A stretch of DNA of 64,000 nt from JAGXLC01 sp041686375 (GTDB taxonomy: Bacteria; Bacteroidota; Bacteroidia; Bacteroidales; UBA12077). The DNA lies in contig JAWLEB010000014.1 of NCBI GenBank assembly GCA_041686375.1, positions 1 through 64,000 on the forward strand. Reading direction: 5' to 3'. This document shows positions 9,566 through 18,708 of the stretch, piece by piece. A program made the position numbers and the translations under genes. The first letter of the stretch is position 1. Every line of letters starts with the position of its first letter. A model generated the notes under the pieces. It ran no database searches. It saw only the letters and a list, made by a program, of their open reading frames with translations, and had not been told where the DNA came from.

Positions 9566-10990
9566 ATGAAGGAAGAATATAACAACTTATTTAATGAGAA
9601 TCATTTTGATGAATTGATTGGTCGTTATGAAGAGATGATAAGATCAGGACGCACTTATTATTTTGATGTGGAGGATTTTGAGTATATACTTGATTATTAC
9701 GTTGATACCGATCAGTATGGAAAAGCGTTGAGAGCTGTTAAGTATGGGCTTAAAATACATCCGCAGGCTATATCTTTGATGATTAAAAAGGCTCATGTTT
9801 TGCTAAAAAATGAATTTCCCCGGAAAGCTTTGACTACGCTTAATAATATAGGATCAGTAGACCTATTGAATAATGAAATTTTTATGGCCAGAGGCCACGC
9901 AAATGTGATGCTGGGCAACAGTAGTCAGGCTAAAATAGAATATAATAAAGCATTAAAATTGGTATCCAATAAAGAAGAGGCAGTTGAGCTAATGCAAAAT
10001 ATAGCTCAAACCTTCGAAATAATATATGATTACAAACAGGCGCTTCCTTATTTGTTAAAAGCATACAAGTTGGACAATGAAAATGTGTTTGTGCTTCAGG
10101 ATCTTGCACATTGCTATGAAAAACTTGGAAAACACGAATTTGCCCTGAAATATTATCATTATTATATTGATATGGATCCATTTTCAGAAGAAATTTGGAA
10201 TTCAATAGGCAGAACATATAAGGAATTGGGAAATATAGAAAAAGCTATTAATGCTTTTGAATATGCTAATGCTATTAGACCTGATTCTTATGATTCTATA
10301 TTTGAGCTTGCTATTTTATACCAGGATCGTCGTGAATATAATAAAGCTATAAAATACTATAATGAATACCTGGAAGCCACAGAGGAAGAATCAGCAGAAA
10401 TTATTTTGAGCATTGGATATTGTTATAATGCTTTGAATGAACATAAAAAGGCTTTGGAATACTACCACAAAGCATTGGAGCATAATCACCATAATCCGGA
10501 AATATACCATGAAATATCAAATATATATTTTGAACAAAGTAATTACTGGGATGCTCTGTTTTATGCAAAACGAGCTACAATAATTGATGAAGAGACTGAT
10601 TATTATTTCATTTCCTATGGCCAAATAGCTTCCCTGCTGAAATTAAAAAGTGAAGCTATCATTGCTTTTGAAAAGGCAGTCGAGCTAAATCCAAAAGTCT
10701 ATAATAATTGGATTTTGCTTATTGATGAATTGATAAGGCATGGATATATTTATCGTACAATTGCTACATTAGAAGAAGCCATTGCAAATGATTTCCGCAA
10801 TTCTGAAATTTACTTTCGTATTGCAGCATTTTTATATAAAGACAGAGAATACATTAAATCCCTTAAATATTTTAAGCGAGGTATGAAAGATAATCCTGAC
10901 AATAGAACCATCTTTTTTGAGATTTGTCCGGAAGCAAAAAAATCTAAAGCAATTAAACAATCTATTAAAGGCTGGATAGAAAATTTTTGA
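9566..10990 (+). CDS. tetratricopeptide repeat protein
   Basis: 474 residues with no signal peptide or membrane segment. At least ten TPR-like helix pairs run through the whole chain, for example NIEKAINAFEYANAIRPDS, EYNKAIKYYNEYLEATEE and EHKKALEYYHKALEHNHHN. Such repeats form a superhelix that binds other proteins; no catalytic domain is present. It starts 83 bases after the GH84-like gene and is followed 46 bases later by the DUF368 gene on the same strand, so co-transcription is possible. The partner is unknown. Family assignment is firm, function open. Confidence 0.88.
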   Translation: MKEEYNNLFNENHFDELIGRYEEMIRSGRTYYFDVEDFEYILDYYVDTDQYGKALRAVKYGLKIHPQAISLMIKKAHVLLKNEFPRKALTTLNNIGSVDLLNNEIFMARGHANVMLGNSSQAKIEYNKALKLVSNKEEAVELMQNIAQTFEIIYDYKQALPYLLKAYKLDNENVFVLQDLAHCYEKLGKHEFALKYYHYYIDMDPFSEEIWNSIGRTYKELGNIEKAINAFEYANAIRPDSYDSIFELAILYQDRREYNKAIKYYNEYLEATEEESAEIILSIGYCYNALNEHKKALEYYHKALEHNHHNPEIYHEISNIYFEQSNYWDALFYAKRATIIDEETDYYFISYGQIASLLKLKSEAIIAFEKAVELNPKVYNNWILLIDELIRHGYIYRTIATLEEAIANDFRNSEIYFRIAAFLYKDREYIKSLKYFKRGMKDNPDNRTIFFEICPEAKKSKAIKQSIKGWIENF

Positions 10991-11036
10991 ACTCCCTTAT
11001 AAAAATCCAGTAAAGCGATAAAATACCTCAACCTTT

Positions 11037-11981
11037 ATGCCCAAAAGAACATTACCAAATTATCTGACCTTAATAATCAAAGGATTGAGCATGGGAGCAG
11101 CAGATGTTGTGCCTGGAGTTTCAGGCGGCACCATTGCTTTTATTACCGGCATATATGAAGAGCTTGTATTTTCCTTAAAGTCTGTGAATGCAGATGCCTT
11201 CAAAAAAATTTTTAAAAACGGCCTTTATGCGTTTTGGCAAACTGTCAATGGTAATTTTTTATTCTCCGTTTTTTTGGGGGTACTAATTAGTGTATTTTCA
11301 CTGGCCAGACTGCTAGAGTATCTATTGAATAGTTATCCCATATTTGTATGGTCGTTTTTTTTCGGCTTAATAATAGCTTCCGCTATTTACATTTCTGGCA
11401 AAATAAAACACTGGAATCTTATACGAATTCTGGGTTTATTAATGGGCATTGCAATAGCTTATTTGGTGACTCAATTATCACCTGCCCAAACAACAGAAGC
11501 CTATTGGTTTGTCTTCCTTTCAGGCGCGCTGGCAGTTTGTGCAATGATTTTACCGGGCATTTCAGGGGCATTTATACTTCTACTGCTCGGAAAATATCAA
11601 TTTATTCTTGGCGCTATTGGAGATCTGAATGTATTGATTTTATTAATTTTTCTAATGGGCGCCATTGTTGGACTGATAAGTTTTTCCAATATGCTATCCT
11701 GGTTTCTGAAAAAATATCATGATACAACAGTAGCTGTTCTTGCAGGATTTATGATTGGCTCATTGAATAAAGTCTGGCCCTGGAAAAAAACTACGGAAAG
11801 TTTTGTGGACAGGCATGGAGAAATTCAACCCCTGGTTGAAAAAAATATTTTACCATCTGCTTATGAAACTATTTACGAAGCCAATTCATATTTTATTTAT
11901 GCCATAATAGCTGCTTTTATAGGATTTATGCTTATTTTTTCAATAGAATATATTATGAAAAAGACGTGGAAAAAAGAGTGA
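11037..11981 (+). CDS. DUF368 family (PopT-type) undecaprenyl-phosphate translocase
   Basis: 314 residues with about eight to ten hydrophobic helices. The family signature GLSMGAADVVPGVSGGTIAF is at residues 16-35 and is echoed by MILPGISGAFILLLLGKY near residue 180, the two inverted half-repeats of the family. DUF368 proteins (PopT) have been reported to return undecaprenyl phosphate across the inner membrane for reuse in cell-wall and surface-glycan synthesis; the assignment here rests on family membership. The length is normal for the family. The ATG at 11037 leads directly into a short basic stretch and the first helix. aroE follows after 87 bases. Confidence 0.9.
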   Translation: MPKRTLPNYLTLIIKGLSMGAADVVPGVSGGTIAFITGIYEELVFSLKSVNADAFKKIFKNGLYAFWQTVNGNFLFSVFLGVLISVFSLARLLEYLLNSYPIFVWSFFFGLIIASAIYISGKIKHWNLIRILGLLMGIAIAYLVTQLSPAQTTEAYWFVFLSGALAVCAMILPGISGAFILLLLGKYQFILGAIGDLNVLILLIFLMGAIVGLISFSNMLSWFLKKYHDTTVAVLAGFMIGSLNKVWPWKKTTESFVDRHGEIQPLVEKNILPSAYETIYEANSYFIYAIIAAFIGFMLIFSIEYIMKKTWKKE

Positions 11982-12068
11982 TTTGAGCAGACCGTTTTTA
12001 AACGAAAAGGTGTTTGGCTTATGAATTATTAATTTTCCAGTAATTTCAAACCGGATAAATCAGCACAC

Positions 12069-12830
12069 ATGCAGCTATATGGTTTAATAGGATATCAGTT
12101 GACACATTCATTTTCCCCTGATTATTTCAATGAGAAGTTCAAAAAGGAAAATATAGATGCCCTGTATAAGACTTTTCCTATAAAAAAACTGTCAGAACTT
12201 TACACGATTATAGATAAAAACCCTGACCTCCAGGGCCTCAATGTGACGATTCCCTATAAAGAAAGCATTATTCCTTACCTTGATTTTATTGATGAAGAAG
12301 CCAAAAAAATCCATGCTGTTAATACTGTGGTGATTAAACGAGAGCACAGCCAAATTTTGTTAAGGGGCTATAATACAGATATATATGGTTTTAAACATTC
12401 TATTTTGCCTTTTATTACACAACAAAAAAATCGCGTAGCTTTGATACTTGGGACCGGTGGAACTGCAAAAACAGTGGAATATGTGCTTACCACACTGGAC
12501 TTTGAAATATATAAAGCTACGCGTTCTCAAAGTCAGAAAAATCAAAAAATTTTGAATTACAATGACCTGTCCCGAGAACTAATTCAACAAACAAAACTCA
12601 TTGTTAATACAAGTCCGGTAGGAATGTATCCGCACATAGAAGAAAAACCGGCAATACCCTATGAAGAGATTGACAGCGAGCATCTTCTGTTTGATGTGGT
12701 TTATAATCCTTCAGAAACTTTGTTCCTCAAGGAAGGGGAAAAACGGGGAGCTTTGACAAAAAATGGCTATGAAATGCTTATTCTGCAAGCACAAAAAGCT
12801 TGGGATTTATGGAATGCTAAAAATATATAA
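12069..12830 (+). CDS. aroE: shikimate dehydrogenase
   Basis: Reduces 3-dehydroshikimate to shikimate with NADPH in aromatic amino acid synthesis. Seen in its 253 residues: N-terminal substrate site HSFSPDYFNEKF (Ser-x-Ser type), NVTIPYK containing the catalytic Lys, NTDIYGFKHS with the conserved Asp, the nucleotide loop GTGGTAKTVEYVL, and C-terminal NTSPVGMYP, DVVYNPSET and NGYEMLILQAQKAW. All active-site landmarks are present and the length is normal for the family. It follows the DUF368 gene on the same strand and precedes the pta-ackA group by 130 bases that include a candidate operator. Confidence 0.95.
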   Translation: MQLYGLIGYQLTHSFSPDYFNEKFKKENIDALYKTFPIKKLSELYTIIDKNPDLQGLNVTIPYKESIIPYLDFIDEEAKKIHAVNTVVIKREHSQILLRGYNTDIYGFKHSILPFITQQKNRVALILGTGGTAKTVEYVLTTLDFEIYKATRSQSQKNQKILNYNDLSRELIQQTKLIVNTSPVGMYPHIEEKPAIPYEEIDSEHLLFDVVYNPSETLFLKEGEKRGALTKNGYEMLILQAQKAWDLWNAKNI

Positions 12831-12888
12831 TTTTCTTTTTAAGTTTCCGGTTAATTTATCCACAAAATCCTGACATATTTCATCTTTT

Positions 12889-12908
12889 ATGTTCTTAAAA
12901 ATGAACAT
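12889..12908 (+). promoter_or_regulatory. inverted repeat upstream of pta
   Basis: ATGTTC and GAACAT form perfect 6-base arms around an 8-base spacer, 52 bases before the pta start and inside the likely promoter region. This is the layout of a dimer-binding operator. The regulator is unknown, and chance occurrence in AT-rich DNA is possible. Confidence 0.3.
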
Positions 12909-12959
12909 TTTTGACTATCTTTATGGTCGAAATGTTAAATTATAAACAATTGATATACA

Positions 12960-13964
12960 ATGGATTTGATAAAGCAAATACACGAAAGCGCAAAAAATTT
13001 GAACAAAAAAATTGTCCTACCGGAATCAACTGAAGAACGAACTCTTAAAGCTGCAAATATTCTTATAGAAAAAAGTATTGTAGAAGTTATTCTCCTTGGC
13101 ACCCCAGATGACATTAAACAAAAAGGTAAAGAATTGGGCTTAAGCCAGATTTCTAAGGCTCATATAATAGATCCTAAAAACCATGAGAAAAAACAAACCT
13201 ATCTTGATCTCCTGGTGGAATTAAGAAAACATAAAGGCCTTACTAAAGAGGAAGCAGCTAAGTTGGTTGAAGATCCGCTTTATCTTTCTACCTTAATGAT
13301 AAAAAACGGAGATGCAGATGGAGAAGTAGCTGGTGCGGAAAATGCAACAGGAGATGTATTGAGACCAGCATTTCAGATTGTTAAAACGAAGCCCGGAATT
13401 AATGTGGTGTCAGGAGCATTTTTTATGACATTGCAAGATAAAAATTTTGGTGAAAACGGACTTATTGTTTTTGCAGACGGAGCAGTCCACCCTAATCCTA
13501 CAGCCAATGAACTGGCAGAAATAGCTATTTCTACCGCCGATACAACAAAAGCAATAGCCGGATTTGAACCTAAAGTTGCCATGTTAAGTTTTTCTACCAA
13601 AGGAAGTGCTAAACATGAGATGGTTGATAAGGTAGTAGAAGCCACAAAAATCGCCAGGGAAAAAAGACCAGATCTTAAAATTGATGGAGAATTGCAAGCA
13701 GATGCTGCAATTATTGAATCAATAGGTAAGAAAAAAGCTCCGCACAGTGAAATTGCCGGACAGGCAAATGTTCTCATTTTTCCAAGTTTGGATACCGGAA
13801 ATGTTGCTTATAAACTTGTTCAGCGTTTGGCACATGCTGAAGCAACTGGTCCTGTTTTACAAGGTCTGGCAGCACCTATTAATGATTTGTCCCGCGGATG
13901 CAGCGTGGAGGATATAGTTAATCTAGTAGCTATTACAGCAAACCTGGCGGAAAATGAAAAATAA
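12960..13964 (+). CDS. pta: phosphate acetyltransferase
   Basis: Interconverts acetyl-CoA and acetyl phosphate; with AckA it makes ATP from acetyl-CoA. 334 residues is the length of the short single-domain Pta class without the regulatory N-terminal domains of enterobacteria. Conserved blocks: KKIVLPESTEERTLKAA, NGDADGEVAGAENATGD, VFADGAVHPNPTANELAEIA, MLSFSTKGSAKH, DGELQADAAI and FPSLDTGNVAYKL. It is first in a tight same-strand group: 35 bases to ackA, then ptb and buk. The order suggests one transcript for two acyl-phosphate pathways. Confidence 0.96.
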   Translation: MDLIKQIHESAKNLNKKIVLPESTEERTLKAANILIEKSIVEVILLGTPDDIKQKGKELGLSQISKAHIIDPKNHEKKQTYLDLLVELRKHKGLTKEEAAKLVEDPLYLSTLMIKNGDADGEVAGAENATGDVLRPAFQIVKTKPGINVVSGAFFMTLQDKNFGENGLIVFADGAVHPNPTANELAEIAISTADTTKAIAGFEPKVAMLSFSTKGSAKHEMVDKVVEATKIAREKRPDLKIDGELQADAAIIESIGKKKAPHSEIAGQANVLIFPSLDTGNVAYKLVQRLAHAEATGPVLQGLAAPINDLSRGCSVEDIVNLVAITANLAENEK

Positions 13965-13999
13965 TTGTGAAATACTAAAACATTAAATATATAACGAAT

Positions 14000-15199
14000 A
14001 TGAAAGTACTAGTTCTAAATTGCGGCAGCTCGTCAATTAAATTTAAATTGTTTAATATGGAAACATCTACAGTTCTGACTAAAGGAGTTGTAGAAAAAAT
14101 AGGGTTAAAATCGTCTTTCCTTAAGTTAGAATTGAATGGTGATAAAAAAAAGATAGATATTGATGTCCCTGAACATACAAAAGGTATCGAAGATATTCTG
14201 AATATTCTTGTTAGTAAAGAACATGGTGCTATAAGCAGTATGAAGGAAATTGATGCAGTTGGACACAGAGTTGCTCATGGTGGAGAAAAATTTAGCCACA
14301 GTGCACTTATTACCGACGAAGTAATTAAGGAAATTGAAGGAGTTAGTGATTTGGCTCCCCTTCATAATCCCAATAACCTGAAAGGTATCTATGCTATTCA
14401 AAAATTACTCCCCCAAGCACCCCAGGTTGCTGTTTTTGATACTGCATTTCATCAAACCATGCCAGATTATGCTTACATGTATGGCTTACCATATGATATG
14501 TACACAAAATATGGTGTAAGAAGATATGGTTTCCATGGTACAAGTCATCGTTATGTGGCAGAAAAAGCTTGTGAAAAGCTTAATGTCAGTATGAAGGATA
14601 AAAAGATAATAACCTGCCACTTAGGAAATGGAGCGTCGATAGCTGCAATTAATAAAGGAAGTTCAATAGATACTTCCATGGGTTTGACACCTGTTGAAGG
14701 ACTAATCATGGGAACCAGAACAGGTGATCTGGATCTTGGTGCATTTATCTTCGTAATGGAAAAAGAAGATATGACATTGAATACCGCCAAAAGCCTAATT
14801 AACAAGCACAGTGGAATGTACGGTATAACAGGCATCTCCCCGGATATGAGAGAAATTCGGGAAAAAGCTGCAAAAGGTAATAACCGGGCTATGCTGGGCT
14901 TGAATATGTACAATTACCGGGTTAAAAAATATATAGGTTCATATGTTGCTGCCATGAATGGAGTAGATATTATTGTATTTACCGGCGGAATAGGAGAAAA
15001 TGATTGGGAAACACGACGTGATGTATTGAATGGTTTGGAATATCTTGGACTTGAATTTGATGACAAGAAAAATGAAAAGAAAAAAGGTGAAGAGTTAATA
15101 TTGACTAAAGAAAATTCTAAAGTTGTTGCAATGGTAACCCCTACGAATGAAGAATTGGTAATTGCACGGGATACAAAGGAAATTATTATTAATAACTAA
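14000..15199 (+). CDS. ackA: acetate kinase
   Basis: Transfers phosphate from acetyl phosphate to ADP, giving acetate and ATP. 399 residues, normal length. Signatures of the acetate/butyrate kinase fold: VLNCGSSSIKFKLF at the N-terminus, VGHRVAHGGEKF, VFDTAFHQTMP, YGFHGTSHRYV, CHLGNGASIAAI, DTSMGLTPVEGLIMGTR and IVFTGGIGENDW. The catalytic Asp in VFDTAF and the Arg in GHRVAHGG are present. It follows pta closely and precedes ptb by 14 bases, consistent with co-expression. Confidence 0.97.
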   Translation: MKVLVLNCGSSSIKFKLFNMETSTVLTKGVVEKIGLKSSFLKLELNGDKKKIDIDVPEHTKGIEDILNILVSKEHGAISSMKEIDAVGHRVAHGGEKFSHSALITDEVIKEIEGVSDLAPLHNPNNLKGIYAIQKLLPQAPQVAVFDTAFHQTMPDYAYMYGLPYDMYTKYGVRRYGFHGTSHRYVAEKACEKLNVSMKDKKIITCHLGNGASIAAINKGSSIDTSMGLTPVEGLIMGTRTGDLDLGAFIFVMEKEDMTLNTAKSLINKHSGMYGITGISPDMREIREKAAKGNNRAMLGLNMYNYRVKKYIGSYVAAMNGVDIIVFTGGIGENDWETRRDVLNGLEYLGLEFDDKKNEKKKGEELILTKENSKVVAMVTPTNEELVIARDTKEIIINN

Positions 15200-15213
15200 T
15201 AAAAACAGGTATT

Positions 15214-16110
15214 ATGATATTAAAGTCCTTAGACGACCTTATTGACATTGCAGCAAAAAAGGAAACAAAAAAACTGGCTGTTGCTGCAGCTGGGGGACAA
15301 GCTGTCTTAAATGCAGTGAAAGATGCAAGTGACAGAGGTATTGTTATCCCCGTGCTTGTTGGAAACAAAGAGAATATTAAACAAATTGCAAAGGAAATTA
15401 AATTTGATATCCAAAATATTGATATATACAACGAAGAAGATTCTACCAAAGCTTCAAAAAAGGCTGTCTCGCTTGTTCGTGAGGGTAAGGCGGATATATT
15501 AATGAAAGGTTTAGTGAGTAGCGCACCTTTACTAAAGGCTGTCTTGGATAAGGAGCAAGGGTTAAGGAAAGGATCTACGCTAAGCCATTTTGCCTTAGTT
15601 GAATCACCATATTATCATAAACTTTTGGGTATTACTGATGCAGCAATGAATATTGCTCCGGAATTTCATGAGAAAGTTGATATACTCAATAATGCAGTTG
15701 ATGTATTTCAAGGATTAGGCAAAACAAATCCGAAAGTAGCGGTCGTGGGACCATTGGAAGTTCTTAATCAAAAAATTGAATCGACCACCCACGCAGCAAT
15801 GCTATCAAAAATGAATGAAAGAGGACAAATTAAAAATTGCCTTGTTGATGGTCCACTTGCTATTGATAATGCTGTGTCAAAAAAGGCTGCTGAACATAAA
15901 GGAATCGAAAGTGAAGTAGCTGGAGATGCTGATATTCTGATGACACCAGAATTGAACAGTGGAAATATTTTATATAAAAGTATCATGTTTCTGGGTGGAG
16001 GCACTTCTGCCGCAGTAGTAATGGGCGCTAAAGTCCCCATAGTATTGACATCCAGGGCTGATACGGAAAGAAGTAAAATGATGTCTATTGCTTTGGCTGC
16101 TGCAATGTAA
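15214..16110 (+). CDS. ptb: phosphate butyryltransferase-type phosphotransacylase
   Basis: 298 residues of the phosphate acetyl/butyryl transferase superfamily, closest in form to Ptb rather than Pta: shorter, starting ILKSLDDLIDIAAKK with AAAGGQAVLNAVKDA, then ADILMKGLVSSAPLLKAVL, LGITDAAMNIAPEF, VVGPLEVLNQKI, CLVDGPLAIDNAVS, GDADILMTPELNSGNILYKS and VPIVLTSRADT. It would convert butyryl-CoA (or isobutyryl-, isovaleryl-CoA) to the acyl phosphate used by the next gene. The location between ackA (14 bases) and buk (36 bases) supports this. The exact chain-length preference cannot be read from the sequence. Confidence 0.93.
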   Translation: MILKSLDDLIDIAAKKETKKLAVAAAGGQAVLNAVKDASDRGIVIPVLVGNKENIKQIAKEIKFDIQNIDIYNEEDSTKASKKAVSLVREGKADILMKGLVSSAPLLKAVLDKEQGLRKGSTLSHFALVESPYYHKLLGITDAAMNIAPEFHEKVDILNNAVDVFQGLGKTNPKVAVVGPLEVLNQKIESTTHAAMLSKMNERGQIKNCLVDGPLAIDNAVSKKAAEHKGIESEVAGDADILMTPELNSGNILYKSIMFLGGGTSAAVVMGAKVPIVLTSRADTERSKMMSIALAAAM

Positions 16111-16146
16111 ATTGATTTATATAGCTATATTAAAACAAAAAACTAT

Positions 16147-17223
16147 ATGGACGAATACTATATTCTGGCCATCAATCCGGGCTCAACATCCACGAAAATA
16201 GCAGTTTTCAAAAATGCTAAATCGACTTTTCTGAAAAACATTAAGCATTCTACTGAAAACCTTAAAGAATTTAGGAAAATTGTCGATCAGTTTCATTTTC
16301 GAAAAGAGGTAGTTCTGGATGAACTAAAAAACACGGATATAGAAATTAAAAATATTGCTGCTGTTGTGGGCAGAGGTGGACTTGTTAAACCTATTGAGTC
16401 TGGTGTATACGAAGTTAATGAGGCTATGATAAAAGACCTGAAAGAGAGTCCACTTGGCGAACATGCCAGTAATCTTGGAGGGCTTATAGCTTCAGATATT
16501 GCAGAATCACTCCCTAAAACAAGAGCATTTATTGCTGATCCGGTAGTGGTTGATGAAATGCAGGATATAGCAAGGGTTGCAGGTCATCCAAAATTTAAAA
16601 GACATTCAATATTTCATGCTTTGAATCAAAAAGCCATCGCCAGAACACATGCAAATTCACTTGATAAAAAATATAAAGAGCTAAACCTTATTGTTGCTCA
16701 TTTGGGTGGAGGAATTTCTGTAGGGGCACACCATAAGGGAAAAGTTATCGATGTAAATAATGCCCTTGACGGAGACGGACCCTTTTCACCTGAAAGAAGT
16801 GGTTCTCTGCCTGTAGGCCAACTGGCTAAGTTATGCTTTAGTGGAGAAGTAACTTACAATGAAGTGAAGAAAATCATTAAAGGTCAGGGCGGATTAGTTG
16901 CATACCTGGGGACTAATGATGCTTATGAAGTTGAAATGATGGTAAGGGATGGTAATGAGAAAGCTAAATTAATACAAGATGCATTGGCTTACCAGGTAGC
17001 AAAGGAAATTGGATCATTAGCTTCTGTACTTAAAGGAGAAGTAGACGGCATATTGTTAACAGGAGGAATGGCACATAATCCTTTATTAGTAGACTATATT
17101 CGCAATATGGTTGATTTTATTGCTCCTCTTACTGTTTATCCTGGAGAAGATGAAATGACGGCACTGGCAATGAACGGCTTGAGGGTCATTAAAGGAGAAA
17201 CAGAACCCAAAGTTTATAGGTAG
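16147..17223 (+). CDS. buk: butyrate kinase (or branched-chain acyl kinase)
   Basis: Makes ATP from butyryl phosphate (or a branched homologue). 358 residues, the normal Buk length. Motifs: ILAINPGSTSTKIAVF, VVGRGGLVKPIESGVYEV, ADPVVVDEMQDIARV, RHSIFHALNQKAIAR, VAHLGGGISVGAHHKG, NALDGDGPFSPERSGSLP and GILLTGGMAHNP. The DGDGPFSPERSG block separates butyrate from acetate kinases. It is last in the pta-ackA-ptb-buk group and is followed by a hairpin terminator about 30 bases downstream. Confidence 0.95.
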   Translation: MDEYYILAINPGSTSTKIAVFKNAKSTFLKNIKHSTENLKEFRKIVDQFHFRKEVVLDELKNTDIEIKNIAAVVGRGGLVKPIESGVYEVNEAMIKDLKESPLGEHASNLGGLIASDIAESLPKTRAFIADPVVVDEMQDIARVAGHPKFKRHSIFHALNQKAIARTHANSLDKKYKELNLIVAHLGGGISVGAHHKGKVIDVNNALDGDGPFSPERSGSLPVGQLAKLCFSGEVTYNEVKKIIKGQGGLVAYLGTNDAYEVEMMVRDGNEKAKLIQDALAYQVAKEIGSLASVLKGEVDGILLTGGMAHNPLLVDYIRNMVDFIAPLTVYPGEDEMTALAMNGLRVIKGETEPKVYR

Positions 17224-17253
17224 AAGATAGGACATACTTTTTTACCATATGAC

Positions 17254-17288
17254 AATTCCCTGTGAATCGATATTCCGGGGAATTTTTG
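17254..17288 (+). terminator. terminator after buk
   Basis: AATTCCC (17254-17260) pairs with GGGAATT (17278-17284) and runs into a five-base T tract. The loop itself holds a small GAAT/ATTC stem. It sits 30 bases after the buk stop and would end the pta-ackA-ptb-buk transcript. Confidence 0.6.
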
Positions 17289-17449
17289 TGACATTAAATT
17301 TGATTTATTTTAGTGATTTGTCTAAATGGAGTGTTTGAGTTAGGATAATATAATTTTAAGCTTCTTATTCCGTTCAATAAAAAATAATTAATTCTATGAA
17401 TTAACGATTAATATAAAACGTTTAAATAATCATTTTTTGTAGTAATAAA

Positions 17450-17641
17450 CCCTTATCCACCAGCGTAGACCAAAGGACATGGATAAACTCAGATGATACG
17501 GATTGAGCGGATAAAAGCGGATTTATTTATCAAAATTAATAATTGCCTTAAGATTCATTTCATAAATCATTTAAAATAAGCATAATAACTGCAATTTATT
17601 CAAATGAGGTAATAACTTTTAAAAAAAACAATATTCAAATG
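17450..17641 (+). repeat. intergenic repeat family B, copy 1, ending on a start codon
   Basis: 192 bases closely matching the reverse complement of 53645-53836. Shared blocks include CATCCACCAGCGTAGACCAA (first base differs here), GGATTGAGCGGATAAA, AATAATTGCCTTAAGATTC and AAGCATAATAACTGCAATTT. The repeat runs into the ATG of the gene at 17639; both copies end CAAATGAAAAA. Its 5' motif resembles that of family A. Confidence 0.88.
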
Positions 17642-18232
17642 AAAAAGTATCTTGCCATAATATTGGTACTCTGTTTCATCGCATTTAACATAAATGCCCA
17701 AAACAATAACGACAAAGACGATGAAGAGGAAGATGATAAAAAAGAATTTAAAGAAAATCTTTTTTTTGGTGGATCCTTATGGGCACGATTTGGAACTATA
17801 ACGCAGTTGGAGATAGCGCCGGTGGCTGGATACCATATTTCTCCCAGACTTGATGCAGGGATAGGTTTAAGATATGTGTATTACAGAACAAGTTCTGCCT
17901 TATTGGAAAATTTTTCCGCTCATATCTATGGAGGGAGTGTTTTTACCCGGTATGTACTTATCAAAGAATTGGAAAAAATCCTTCCTTTTAACGTGGAAGG
18001 AAGATTTACTTCACATTTTGAATATGAGGGACTGAATATGCCATCGAGAATGGCTTGGACAGAAGATTTTGCAGGAGATCGATTTTGGTCGCATAATTAT
18101 CTCGTTGGCGCAGGATTACAACAAAAGATAGGTAAAAAAGCCTATTTGAATATTTTTATTCTATACAACCTTAACCAAAAGTCTTATAGTATATACGAAA
18201 ATCCAATCATACGAATCGGTGTTAACTTTTAA
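17639..18232 (+). CDS. outer-membrane beta-barrel protein
   Basis: 197 residues: a Sec signal peptide (LAIILVLCFIAFNINA, cleavage before QNN), a strongly acidic linker (DKDDEEEDDKKEFKEN), then alternating amphipathic strands such as LFFGGSLWARFG, LDAGIGLRYVYYR and FNVEGRFTSHFEYE. The chain ends in a strand with terminal Phe (IIRIGVNF), the usual outer-membrane insertion signal. Predicted as a small 8-10-strand barrel; no transport or enzyme motif is visible. Its start codon is the last triplet of a family B repeat, so its leader is repeat-derived. A bidirectional-type hairpin follows. Confidence 0.78.
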   Translation: MKKYLAIILVLCFIAFNINAQNNNDKDDEEEDDKKEFKENLFFGGSLWARFGTITQLEIAPVAGYHISPRLDAGIGLRYVYYRTSSALLENFSAHIYGGSVFTRYVLIKELEKILPFNVEGRFTSHFEYEGLNMPSRMAWTEDFAGDRFWSHNYLVGAGLQQKIGKKAYLNIFILYNLNQKSYSIYENPIIRIGVNF

Positions 18233-18269
18233 TATTTTTTGTGTCAAGTTTTTCAGAAAATATTGAAAA

Positions 18270-18299
18270 AGCAGACTGGAAAAGGTTTTGCAGTCTGCT
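18270..18299 (-). terminator. terminator shared by convergent genes
   Basis: AGCAGACTG and CAGTCTGCT form perfect 9-base arms around a 12-base loop. On the minus strand the stem runs into TTTTT, so it should end the dodecin transcript. It may also stop the barrel gene from the other side. Confidence 0.65.
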
Positions 18300-18367
18300 T
18301 ATGTATTTGATAATAAAATCATTACAGCACAAATATAATGCGCCCAATGTTTTATTAATCTTTCAGG

Positions 18368-18571
18368 TTAGTGCTCTACTTCAAAAGTAATTTTTACATT
18401 GACCCGATAGGCTATAACATCATTATTATTCACTTCAGCACTCATTTCTTTAACATACACAGATTTGATGTTTTTTACACTTTTTGAAGCTTCGTTGACT
18501 GCATTTTGAACTGCATCTTCCCAACTTTTGTTGGATTTTGCTAAAATTTCAATAACCTTTAATACACTCAT
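18368..18571 (-). CDS. dodecin family flavin-binding protein
   Basis: 67 residues from the ATG at 18571; the longer frame to 18619 adds an unrelated hydrophobic tail. The sequence VLKVIEILAKSNKSWEDAVQ, NAVNEASKSVKNIKSVYVK, YRVNVKITFEV is the short beta-alpha-beta-beta dodecin fold. Dodecins assemble as dodecamers that store or buffer flavins and so limit free riboflavin or FMN. The gene lies 137 bases downstream of ribH on the same strand, a suggestive link to flavin supply. The length is normal. Confidence 0.85.
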   Translation of the reverse strand: MSVLKVIEILAKSNKSWEDAVQNAVNEASKSVKNIKSVYVKEMSAEVNNNDVIAYRVNVKITFEVEH

Positions 18572-18708
18572 AATATTTCCCTTTTTAGTTATATTTCTAA
18601 GGTAGAAAAGAATAACCATAATGTCAATAAGAAAAATAATAAAAAAATTAAAATATCCTGTTAAGGAAAGTTATGAATACAAATAAAAGCGAACTAAAAA
18701 ATTCGATG

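Noticed and set aside
13373..13777. 134-codon frame antisense to pta
   Set aside because: Lies wholly inside a strongly conserved gene; amino-acid pattern is a codon shadow.
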